A stretch of DNA of 11,374 nt. It comes from Methylococcaceae bacterium (GTDB lineage: Bacteria > Pseudomonadota > Gammaproteobacteria > Methylococcales > Methylomonadaceae). How positions within the stretch are numbered: the first letter of the stretch is position 1; each line of letters opens with the position of its first letter. Positions 1 to 6,318 of this stretch are shown here, one piece after another. The position numbers and the translations under genes were made by a program. The stretch is from positions 1 through 11,374 of the forward strand of contig CANNLO010000136.1 of NCBI GenBank assembly GCA_947505055.1, written 5' to 3'. The notes beneath the pieces were generated by a model. The model searched no databases. It was not told the origin of the DNA and saw nothing but the letters and a program-made list of their open reading frames with translations.

Positions 1-936
1 ATCAGCAATAGCAAACATACCAAATGAAAGCAACAAAACTGCAACTAAACCACCCAGTAAACTCAGTGAAATATTACTCCGCTCGATACGTAAGTTTTTG
101 ATCATAAAAACAATAACTAACAGCGCCAAAAACATAGAAAATACTTCAATTGCACCAATAGAATAATAAACTTTTAACCAGAAAGAAGGGCCAACCATTG
201 AGTCAAAAAATGCGGGGATTTCTAATAAATAGTTTTTTATTAAATGGCCTATAGTCATACCATGAGTTAAGCGATGTTCGGCTAATGGTTGAATGATGGA
301 GATAGTAAAATAATAACTAATATAAAGTAGCGCCGGAAAGATAAATATTAATGCTTTTTTGTACGATCTTTCTAATAAAAAAATGACTGCCAGGCCAATA
401 CCGTAAGGCGGGGAAATATAGTACATAAACGAACCAAGAAAACCAACCAAAAATCCTTTGTTATATTTTTCATGTCGCACATAGTGATGCGAAAGCATAA
501 TTAACGCTGGGGTTAGAGTGTACGTGAGCGTCATATACCAATACACTGTTGTTTCATGTGCTGGATTAAAAACAAGCAAAAGCGCCGCTAATAATGCTCG
601 ATTGTGTGGCAAATAGTCCAGTGCAAACCGATAAACAAAAATAATACTTAATACACAAGAAAACCACTTAATTGCATCATATACCCACAGCATATCAGGC
701 CCGACAAAGGCATAAGCCCACCAAAATAAATAATAGCCAGAGGGCATCATTAGCAATACTCCGGCCTTCTCCATACGAATAAATGAACTAAAATCTGAAC
801 CTGTTAGCTGTGAAACGACAATCATGTCATCCCCATGCAATCCAGTTCCCCAGAATATGTAGAAAGAAATGATTAAGCCAAATAGTACAAGTAAAATATT
901 TTTATATTTCTTGGATAATTGCATCTTGATAGTCAT
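1..936 (-). CDS. GT-C-like multi-spanning membrane protein, C-terminus cut by window edge
   Basis: An uninterrupted frame runs from an ATG at 936 through base 1, giving 312 residues with no stop, so the C-terminal part lies outside the window. A membrane helix at about residues 13-29 is followed at once by a short loop with Gly-Asp-Asp at 35-37. About six or more further hydrophobic segments follow (near 62-80, 92-103, 114-124, 162-186, 195-214, 262-279, 292-310). An acidic pair in the first outer loop is the hallmark of GT-C glycosyltransferases, which use polyprenyl-phosphate sugars in the periplasm (ArnT, GtrC and PMT types). It is the last gene seen in the run, 24 bases after wecE, with no strong Shine-Dalgarno; a second ATG at 924 is an alternative start. 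The best inference is the transferase of a lipid-linked sugar decoration pathway. A Wzy-type polymerase or an uncharacterised membrane protein is possible. Confidence 0.7.
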   Translation of the reverse strand, partial: MTIKMQLSKKYKNILLVLFGLIISFYIFWGTGLHGDDMIVVSQLTGSDFSSFIRMEKAGVLLMMPSGYYLFWWAYAFVGPDMLWVYDAIKWFSCVLSIIFVYRFALDYLPHNRALLAALLLVFNPAHETTVYWYMTLTYTLTPALIMLSHHYVRHEKYNKGFLVGFLGSFMYYISPPYGIGLAVIFLLERSYKKALIFIFPALLYISYYFTISIIQPLAEHRLTHGMTIGHLIKNYLLEIPAFFDSMVGPSFWLKVYYSIGAIEVFSMFLALLVIVFMIKNLRIERSNISLSLLGGLVAVLLLSFGMFAIAD

Positions 937-952
937 TTTCAGCGTTCTAAAT

Positions 953-966
953 AATTAAGCTTAATT
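953..966. repeat. 14-base perfect palindrome at the wecE stop codon
   Basis: AATTAAGCTTAATT reads the same on both strands and spans the TAA stop of wecE. It lies 17 bases before the start of the next gene. It has no loop and no T-run, so it is not a terminator. In AT-rich DNA it may be chance. Confidence 0.4.
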
Positions 967-2094
967 GATTTTTAGATAATCAATCGCTACTTTGGTAACA
1001 GTTTGCTGAGACTCATTCTCCAACCCCATCCATAAGGGCAATCTTACTAAACAATTTTCACTTTGATTGGTAATTGAGATGTCGCCACAGACTCGACCAT
1101 ATTTCTTGCCTGCTGGCGAAGAATGGAGTGGCACGTAATGGAACACGCAATTAATGCCTTGCTGCTTCATCTCATTAATAAAAGCAGTGCGGTCAGCTAG
1201 ATTAAGTAGCAGCAGATAATACACATGAGCATTGTGCTCACATTCATCAGGAATAATGGGACGGCGCAATCGGCCAACCTGCTCCAACGGTTCAAAGGCA
1301 GTATGGTAACGATTCCAGATAGCCAACCGCTGTGATGTAATAGCATCAGCCTCTTGCATTTGTGCCCATAAAAAGGCGGCGATGATTTCCCCAGGCAGAT
1401 AAGACGAACCAACGTCTACCCAAGTATATTTATCCACCTGACCACGAAAGAACTTACTACGATTTGTGCCTTTTTCTCGCACAATTTCAGCCCGCTCAAC
1501 TAAAGTTGGCTCATTAATCAGCAAGGCACCACCTTCACCTGAAATAATATTTTTTGTTTCGTGAAAGGAATAGCAGCCTAAATGCCCTATAGAACCTAAA
1601 GCTTTACCTTTGTAGCTAGCTAATACGCCTTGCGCCGCATCCTCGATTACCAATAGCTTATGTCTATTGGCGATGTCCATAATGACATCCATCTCGCAGG
1701 CAACGCCAGCATAATGCACAGGTACGATAGCTTTGGTCTTTTCGGTTATAGCAGCTTCTATCAACGTTTCATCGATATTCAATGTATCTGGACGAATATC
1801 CACAAATACTGGTATGCCTCCACGCAATACAAAAGCATTGGCGGTAGAAACAAAGGTGTAAGATGGCATAATAACCTCATCACCAGGCTGAATATCCGCA
1901 AGAATAGCCGCCATCTCAAGCGCAGCAGTGCAAGAGTGTGTAAGCAAGGCTTTGGAGCAACCTGTACGCTGCTCTAGCCAATCGCTGCAAAGTTTGGTGT
2001 AGTATCCGTCCCCAGCCAATTGACCACGTGTATGTGCATCTGCAATAAAGTGCAACTCATTATCAGTTAGGTAGGGTTTATTAAAAGGTATCAT
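961..2094 (-). CDS. wecE: dTDP-4-amino-4,6-dideoxygalactose transaminase (WecE/RffA type)
   Basis: This is a cytoplasmic PLP aminotransferase of the DegT/DnrJ/EryC1/StrS family. It converts dTDP-4-keto-6-deoxy-D-glucose to dTDP-4-amino-4,6-dideoxy-D-galactose (dTDP-Fuc4N) using glutamate. The 377 residues match the family length (E. coli WecE is about 376). Family signatures are visible: IPFN at the N-terminus, GDEVIMPSYTF at 71-81, VPVHYAG at 124-130, EDAAQ at 151-155, and SFHETKN at 176-182 with Lys181 as the Schiff-base lysine. The block around EKGTNRSKFFRGQVDKYTW is almost that of E. coli WecE as I remember it. The ATG overlaps the end of the upstream methyltransferase gene by 14 bases, suggesting translational coupling; no strong Shine-Dalgarno is seen. 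Its usual enterobacterial-common-antigen neighbours, including the WecD acetyltransferase, are absent from the window. The G+C of sampled lines (47-53%) is higher than in the adjoining methyltransferase. A relative making a 4-amino sugar of another configuration cannot be excluded. Confidence 0.9.
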   Translation of the reverse strand: MIPFNKPYLTDNELHFIADAHTRGQLAGDGYYTKLCSDWLEQRTGCSKALLTHSCTAALEMAAILADIQPGDEVIMPSYTFVSTANAFVLRGGIPVFVDIRPDTLNIDETLIEAAITEKTKAIVPVHYAGVACEMDVIMDIANRHKLLVIEDAAQGVLASYKGKALGSIGHLGCYSFHETKNIISGEGGALLINEPTLVERAEIVREKGTNRSKFFRGQVDKYTWVDVGSSYLPGEIIAAFLWAQMQEADAITSQRLAIWNRYHTAFEPLEQVGRLRRPIIPDECEHNAHVYYLLLLNLADRTAFINEMKQQGINCVFHYVPLHSSPAGKKYGRVCGDISITNQSENCLVRLPLWMGLENESQQTVTKVAIDYLKIN

Positions 2095-2965
2095 TCAGCA
2101 CAGCTTTTTTTGCAAGAATAATGCGAGACCCACCAATAGAGAAAGTTAGTCCAGCTTTAATCAAAATACGTTCTAGGCTCATTACGCACTCAAAAATATT
2201 GTTGATAATCGGATTGACATTTAGCTCATCGAAACCATTAAAGTCAGGCTTATTACGACCAATAAAACGTAGCGCTAACATAGCAGGTAGCAAAAATGAA
2301 ACGAAAGAAGTTGTTTTGATAATATCAAAACCAGCACACTTAACTTTCGTATGAATCTCGCTTGATGTATATCTTCTCACATGACACCAATACTCGTCTG
2401 CACTGCTCCATAATGAAGGGTGTTGCGGAACAGTCAGGATCATATAACCACCAGTTTTTAGTGCTTTATGCATTCCTGCAAGTACAGACTCATCATTCTC
2501 TACATGTTCAATGACATCAAATGCACCGATAACATCAAACTCATCTACAAAAGGAATTTTTACCGCATCCAACTGCATAAACTTAGCATCTTTAACTCTT
2601 TCAGCAGCAAAAGACAGTCCGTGAACGAATATTTCGCTGCCATTAATATTTGCGTGAGGGAATGCGCTAGCAATACCTGACAAAACATAGCCAGTTCCAC
2701 ACCCAATTTCTAAGAATGATTTCAGATTCGGTGAATATTTCTTTAGTATCGAGATGATTAAAGCATTGCGCGCACGAAACCAAAAATTTTTCGCCTCTAA
2801 CTCATACAGTTTAGCAAAATACTCTGATTTAAATCCTCCACCATTATCTGCCATAGCAGGCGCCCATACTGGAATTTGATTAACTAATTTTGGGCTAAAG
2901 TTGCAATTGCTACAGGATAGTCTGTCAAAAGCATACAACATGTTACATGATGGACAACAAATCAT
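2081..2965 (-). CDS. Class I SAM-dependent methyltransferase with N-terminal zinc ribbon
   Basis: The 294-residue protein starts with a zinc-ribbon-like knuckle: Cys4/Cys7 and Cys18/Cys21 with aromatic spacers. A Rossmann methyltransferase domain follows, with motif I FLEIGCGTGY at 84-93, an acidic residue at Glu111 ending the next strand, a motif near FDVIGAFDVIEHVEN (about 143-157) and the downstream TVPQHPSLW segment. This layout is typical of Methyltransf_11/23-like proteins in polysaccharide loci. A hydrophobic stretch near 203-217 (SFLLPAMLALRFIG) suggests membrane association. The ATG at 2965 has GGAA five bases upstream. The gene overlaps wecE by 14 bases and follows a second methyltransferase gene by 21 bases. 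The context suggests it modifies the amino sugar or its lipid-linked form, but the substrate and the methylated atom (O, N or C) cannot be read from the sequence. Confidence 0.8.
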   Translation of the reverse strand: MICCPSCNMLYAFDRLSCSNCNFSPKLVNQIPVWAPAMADNGGGFKSEYFAKLYELEAKNFWFRARNALIISILKKYSPNLKSFLEIGCGTGYVLSGIASAFPHANINGSEIFVHGLSFAAERVKDAKFMQLDAVKIPFVDEFDVIGAFDVIEHVENDESVLAGMHKALKTGGYMILTVPQHPSLWSSADEYWCHVRRYTSSEIHTKVKCAGFDIIKTTSFVSFLLPAMLALRFIGRNKPDFNGFDELNVNPIINNIFECVMSLERILIKAGLTFSIGGSRIILAKKAVLNDTF

Positions 2966-2986
2966 AATTTTCCAAAAAATATTTAA

Positions 2987-3607
2987 TTAATTTCGTCGAA
3001 TATCTACTAGAGCTTCTTTACCAATCAATCTGTATGAAATTTTAAATTTCCCATTTGATATTTTTTCAAGCTTTTCAATCAAAGTTTTTTCATTAAAACG
3101 AAAAACTTCTTCTCTGTGTCCAGCATTAGCTGAATTTCTAGCTATATAACCAAAAATATCATTCCGACTAGACCAGTTCTTAATTGGCTCGGAAATGATA
3201 AATCTAGGAGAAGATATCATTATTTTATTTACTAACTCATCAAGAATGTCATGGAAATGATAAAGTGAACCCATCATAATTACTACATCAGCAATCGGAA
3301 TGGGGGAGTAATTACGCAAATCGACTAAATTGACGCAATACCCCTTTTTTTTTGCCACTGAAACGAAGTGTGGATTGATATCGAACCCAACATAGTCTAC
3401 TTTATTGCATTTACACCACTTTGCAATATAAATATCCCCAAAACACAATTCGACAACTTTCTTCTCTGATTCAGAGTCAATCAAAGCGATAACTTTTTTG
3501 AATCTTGTCTTATAGCGACCCAAAAATAAAATATTCAATATGAGACGGTATGCAAATATATGGCGGTAAACAAAACTGTATTTATGTTTTTTTTCAGTAA
3601 TCTTCAT
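2987..3607 (-). CDS. Small divergent SAM-dependent methyltransferase
   Basis: The 206-residue protein has a variant motif I at 51-62 (VVELCFGDIYIA), where LCFGD replaces the usual LGCGTG. The next strand reads DYVGFDINP (71-79), with the acidic residue expected to bind the SAM ribose. IADVVIMMGSLYHF (105-118) corresponds to the strand-4 region. These features support a class I methyltransferase fold, although the fold assignment is weaker than for its neighbour. The ATG at 3607 has no clear Shine-Dalgarno. Eight adenines lie in codons 5-7 and nine in codons 85-88 of the coding strand. Three sampled 60-base lines average about 30% G+C, against about 50% in wecE, suggesting a separate origin. 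It lies 39 bases after the SMR-like gene and 21 bases before the zinc-ribbon methyltransferase. Its substrate is unknown; a sugar methyltransferase is the contextual inference. Confidence 0.65.
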   Translation of the reverse strand: MKITEKKHKYSFVYRHIFAYRLILNILFLGRYKTRFKKVIALIDSESEKKVVELCFGDIYIAKWCKCNKVDYVGFDINPHFVSVAKKKGYCVNLVDLRNYSPIPIADVVIMMGSLYHFHDILDELVNKIMISSPRFIISEPIKNWSSRNDIFGYIARNSANAGHREEVFRFNEKTLIEKLEKISNGKFKISYRLIGKEALVDIRRN

Positions 3608-3646
3608 ATTAGATTCGATTTTTCTTAGGCGGAATAACCGTGAAGA

Positions 3647-3997
3647 TTATGAACGACTATTGTTGGCCATCAACAACAACACCCCTGAACAGATTAGCAA
3701 GTAGGATACAATCCTAACATTAGTGATGGACTCTTTGAACAAATACCACCCAATTAAACCACTCAGTACTAAACCTAATGTATTAGAAAACACTAGAACA
3801 GTGTAATCAATTTTGGACGAAGCGATAATCCACATTATAAATGCAGCGCAATAAGCAAGAATAGCCCAATATAGCCTTGGATCATTGATAATCCTTCTGA
3901 TTTCGCCATGTGACCCTACCGAGATAATCTTAAAAAAAATCAAGCATACTGAAGTAAGCACTATTGAAGCCAAAAGCATTATGTGATATTTAGTCAA
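3647..3997 (-). CDS. SMR/EamA-like four-helix membrane protein, putative lipid-linked sugar flippase
   Basis: The 116-residue protein has four predicted membrane helices at about 5-25, 43-61, 66-86 and 94-111. An FKES motif between helices 3 and 4 (87-90) matches the small EamA/SMR fold of ArnE and ArnF. Those proteins are thought to move undecaprenyl-phosphate-Ara4N across the inner membrane. Here one gene stands directly after an ArnC/GtrB-like glycosyltransferase, so the inferred role is to flip the polyprenyl-phosphate sugar made by that enzyme, probably as a homo-oligomer. The start is TTG at 3997, chosen because GAGGAG lies eight bases upstream and because the first helix is then complete. 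An ATG at 3979 (codon 7) is possible but lacks such a site. The gene overlaps its upstream neighbour by eight bases. A drug-efflux SMR protein is less likely in this setting. Confidence 0.7.
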   Translation of the reverse strand: MTKYHIMLLASIVLTSVCLIFFKIISVGSHGEIRRIINDPRLYWAILAYCAAFIMWIIASSKIDYTVLVFSNTLGLVLSGLIGWYLFKESITNVRIVSYLLICSGVLLLMANNSRS

Positions 3998-4931
3998 ATG
4001 TAGTTCTCCTCACAATGAACTGTGGACGTTTATTCACAACCAGGTAAAGACGACCAACATACTCTCCAATAACACCCAGTGACATCAAAATTGCACCCCC
4101 AATCGTTAATTGCAAGACGACTAAAGTAGTCCAACCCTCAACAGTATTTCCATTAAAGTAACTTAGTATGTAGTATCCGGTAAGAAGTAATCCTATCAAA
4201 GTGACAATAAACCCCATTAATGATGCAAAACGTAAGGGTATTATTGAAAAACCCGTCATATGTTTAAGAAATACTGATATAGATTTTCTTAAATTGTAAT
4301 TACTCACACTTGCATAACGCTCATGATGCTCTACAGATACTTGAGTTATTGACTTGGTAACTCTGAAAATTAAGCCGTCGATATACGGGTAGGAGTTCTC
4401 ATACATTAACATAGAGTCAACTATGACTCGATTAATCATCTTAAAGGGCGATAAATAAATATTCTTAGGCTTACCAAGCAATAATTCTGCTTGCATGTTG
4501 TTCATATAGCTTCCAATATTTTTCCAATATGCTTGCTGTTTATCATGACTATAGTCTGCGTAACAAACATCATAGCCCTCTTCACATTTTGCCAATAATT
4601 TTGGAATGTCGTAAGGAGAATGCTGTAAATCATCATCCATAACAACCACATACTCACCTTTACTATAACTTAACCCTGCCATAATCGCATTATCTTGGCC
4701 AAAATTTTGAGTAAGACAAATACCTCGCAACTCTGGGTAATCCTTGCTAAAATCTTTGATAATAGCCCAGCTATTATCTGGGCTGCCATCATTAATAAGA
4801 ATAATCTCAAACGACACACCCAACATTGCATCATGTGTCACTTGAAGCAATTTTGGCAATATCTGCTCACTGTTATACACAGGAATAACGATGCTTACTT
4901 TGATTGCTCTCGATTCCGTTAAACAAACCAT
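3990..4931 (-). CDS. ArnC/GtrB-like polyprenyl-phosphate glycosyltransferase (GT2)
   Basis: The 313-residue protein is an inverting GT-A enzyme of the DPM1/GtrB/ArnC group, which transfers a sugar from a nucleotide donor to undecaprenyl phosphate on the cytoplasmic face. Visible signatures are VSIVIPVYN (12-20), LINDGSPDNSW (45-55), NFGQDNAIMAGL (76-87) and the metal-binding VMDDDLQHSP (97-106). RYASVSNYNLRK (205-216) follows. Two membrane helices lie at about 232-256 and 270-290, ending in the typical GEYVGRLY before a basic tail. Length and topology fit ArnC and GtrB (about 310-325 residues). The ATG at 4931 has GGGG seven bases upstream. The gene overlaps the SMR-like gene, a pairing also seen in arn and gtr loci. 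The nearby aminotransferase suggests a 4-amino-6-deoxy sugar as cargo, but the specificity is inferred. Confidence 0.88.
   Translation of the reverse strand: MVCLTESRAIKVSIVIPVYNSEQILPKLLQVTHDAMLGVSFEIILINDGSPDNSWAIIKDFSKDYPELRGICLTQNFGQDNAIMAGLSYSKGEYVVVMDDDLQHSPYDIPKLLAKCEEGYDVCYADYSHDKQQAYWKNIGSYMNNMQAELLLGKPKNIYLSPFKMINRVIVDSMLMYENSYPYIDGLIFRVTKSITQVSVEHHERYASVSNYNLRKSISVFLKHMTGFSIIPLRFASLMGFIVTLIGLLLTGYYILSYFNGNTVEGWTTLVVLQLTIGGAILMSLGVIGEYVGRLYLVVNKRPQFIVRRTTFD
4006..4011 (-). promoter_or_regulatory. Strong ribosome binding site deciding a TTG start
   Basis: GAGGAG on the minus strand lies eight bases before the TTG at 3997 and inside the last codons of the ArnC-like gene. No comparable site serves the next in-frame ATG at 3979. 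It supports the TTG start and coupled translation of the glycosyltransferase and the SMR-like protein. Confidence 0.6.
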
Positions 4932-4959
4932 TCTATTCCCCAGTATTTAATTTATCAGA

Positions 4960-4988
4960 AGTCTATTTACGCTAATACATACCAACAA
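4960..4988 (-). promoter_or_regulatory. Weak candidate promoter before the ArnC-like gene
   Basis: On the minus strand TTGTTG (4983-4988) and TAGACT (4960-4965) are separated by 17 bases. They match three and four of six consensus positions. Transcription would begin about 20 bases before the ATG at 4931. It lies in a 122-base gap with no other recognisable content. Such weak matches are common in AT-rich DNA. Confidence 0.2.
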
Positions 4989-5053
4989 AAATTGATGGGG
5001 TAACGCACATATCTAATTACCACATTTAACTTAATATTATTATAGACATGGCA

Positions 5054-6058
5054 TTAGCTTAGATTAATTTGGCTAACATTGCGTTTACCCTTAAAGGTAG
5101 AAAAAACAAAAGCTTTTACTGCGTCTGCCATAAAACAAATACCCGCAATTGCAATAAAACGAACGGGGAATAAGCTTGAAAAATTAACTCCGCGCCGCAA
5201 GGGTAAAAAGATTCCGCGCGTAACCACGTAAGCCAAAGGCGGAAAAATTGCAGCCATCTTGGTTATATGACCTATATATAGTGGCGAATCCATTCGCCAA
5301 TTGGCAATCAGGTAATTCCAATTAAAGGCAGTAAAAATGATTAGTGGATATAAAACAAGCCATAGAAACAATTTTTGAGGAAATAAGTGTGGAAGGTCAT
5401 GTGATGCAGTATAGTTACGATACCATTTTTTTAGCAACTTCTTTATATCTAATCCAATTAATCCAACATAGTCAATCAATGCACTGGATGGGTATAAAAC
5501 AGAAATATTCAGCAACTCTAACCTTAACATCCAATCAGTATCTTCTCCAGCCCTTACCCAATCAATAAACTGCCCAACCTTAGCAAAGACATCTTTCCTA
5601 AAAACTGAACCTGGCAAGGTCTTACGTGGCAAAATGCCATGAAAAGCATCACGAACAAGTCTTTCAAACGAGGTCTCTGCACTAAAACTTGTTCCTCCAA
5701 AAACTCCCACAGCGCTTTCATTTTCAAGCAGAGTTAATGACGCCTCAAGCCAGCACTTACGTGGAATGGTTTGAACGTCAATAAAAGCAATCAATGCAGC
5801 ATTCGCCTTACCAAGTCCGATGTTCCTTGCTTGCCCTGGCAGGGCAAGCGCGAAATGCTCATAGATTAACTCGATGCCACAGTCCGCACACTGCGTTGTG
5901 ATTTCTATTGGGCAAGCACCACCTTCGCAAGACGAATCAACAATAATGATTTCGGCAGGCTTAACCGTCTGACCGCATATGGCATCAACAACTTTGAGTA
6001 AATCATGGTGTCCATGATTGCTGGGGATGATTACTGAAATATTAGGAATGGTTGTCAT
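5054..6058 (-). CDS. Membrane-anchored family 2 glycosyltransferase
   Basis: The 334-residue protein has a GT-A domain at about 1-190: ISVIIPS (7-13), VKPAEIIIVDSS (32-43), LPGQARNIGL (73-82) and AGEDTDWMLR (170-179). The GED segment is the usual acidic motif of GT2 enzymes. The canonical DxD position instead reads AFIDVQTIP, with Asp94 kept and Gln96 in place of the second acid. Two or three hydrophobic segments follow (about 213-233, 253-276, 291-311), so it is probably anchored to the inner membrane. It likely adds one sugar of the repeat unit or a side branch on the cytoplasmic face. The ATG at 6058 lacks a clear Shine-Dalgarno. Gaps of 260 and 122 bases separate it from its neighbours, so it may be a separately acquired cassette. 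Donor and acceptor are unknown. Confidence 0.8.
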   Translation of the reverse strand: MTTIPNISVIIPSNHGHHDLLKVVDAICGQTVKPAEIIIVDSSCEGGACPIEITTQCADCGIELIYEHFALALPGQARNIGLGKANAALIAFIDVQTIPRKCWLEASLTLLENESAVGVFGGTSFSAETSFERLVRDAFHGILPRKTLPGSVFRKDVFAKVGQFIDWVRAGEDTDWMLRLELLNISVLYPSSALIDYVGLIGLDIKKLLKKWYRNYTASHDLPHLFPQKLFLWLVLYPLIIFTAFNWNYLIANWRMDSPLYIGHITKMAAIFPPLAYVVTRGIFLPLRRGVNFSSLFPVRFIAIAGICFMADAVKAFVFSTFKGKRNVSQINLS

Positions 6059-6318
6059 AAATAAAAATACTCTTTTTTTGGGTTATTTTATAAAACACCC
6101 TTTAAAAAAACTACGGCGGTAGCAAAATCAATCCGGAATGCCAACACAACATATAAAACTTATCATCTCGTATGATAGGTAACTGTGTGTTTTTAACCTC
6201 GCATCTCAGATTACGCCCACTAAGCAAAACTCATTCAACGCAGAACATAATAAGTTGCACATTGCGCCATTCTCAAATATCCAAATAACCAAATAACCAA
6301 ATAACAATAATTCTATGG
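6059..6318. other. 260-base AT-rich gap with a weak hairpin and no convincing gene
   Basis: No coding frame is recognised here. ACTTATCAT and ATGATAGGT at 6158-6180 can form a nine-pair stem (one G-T pair) around a five-base loop. It has little G+C and no adjacent long T-run, so it is at best a poor terminator for the GT4 gene ending at 6319. No good promoter for the GT2 gene starting at 6058 was found by eye. Confidence 0.4.
6281..6304. repeat. Three-copy tandem octamer CCAAATAA
   Basis: CCAAATAA repeats three times without mismatch at 6281-6304, followed by a partial CAATAA. It begins 15 bases downstream of the stop codon of the GT4 gene and lies outside any gene. Short octamer arrays can vary in copy number by slippage, but three copies are few. 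Confidence 0.7.

Noticed and set aside
1660..1977. Open frame on the plus strand inside wecE
   Set aside because: It is antisense to a gene with clear family motifs, and its protein shows no recognisable domain. The other plus-strand open frames (for example 2121-2354, 4695-4922, 5344-5568, 6528-6746, 7069-7296) were rejected for the same reason.
4947..4958. 12-base sequence shared with 7599-7610 (TTAATTTATCAG), both just before gene starts
   Set aside because: A few exact 12-base matches are expected by chance in 11 kb of AT-rich DNA, and the positions relative to the start codons differ.
6158..6180. Rho-independent terminator after the GT4 gene
   Set aside because: The stem is AT-rich and no run of T residues follows directly on either strand.
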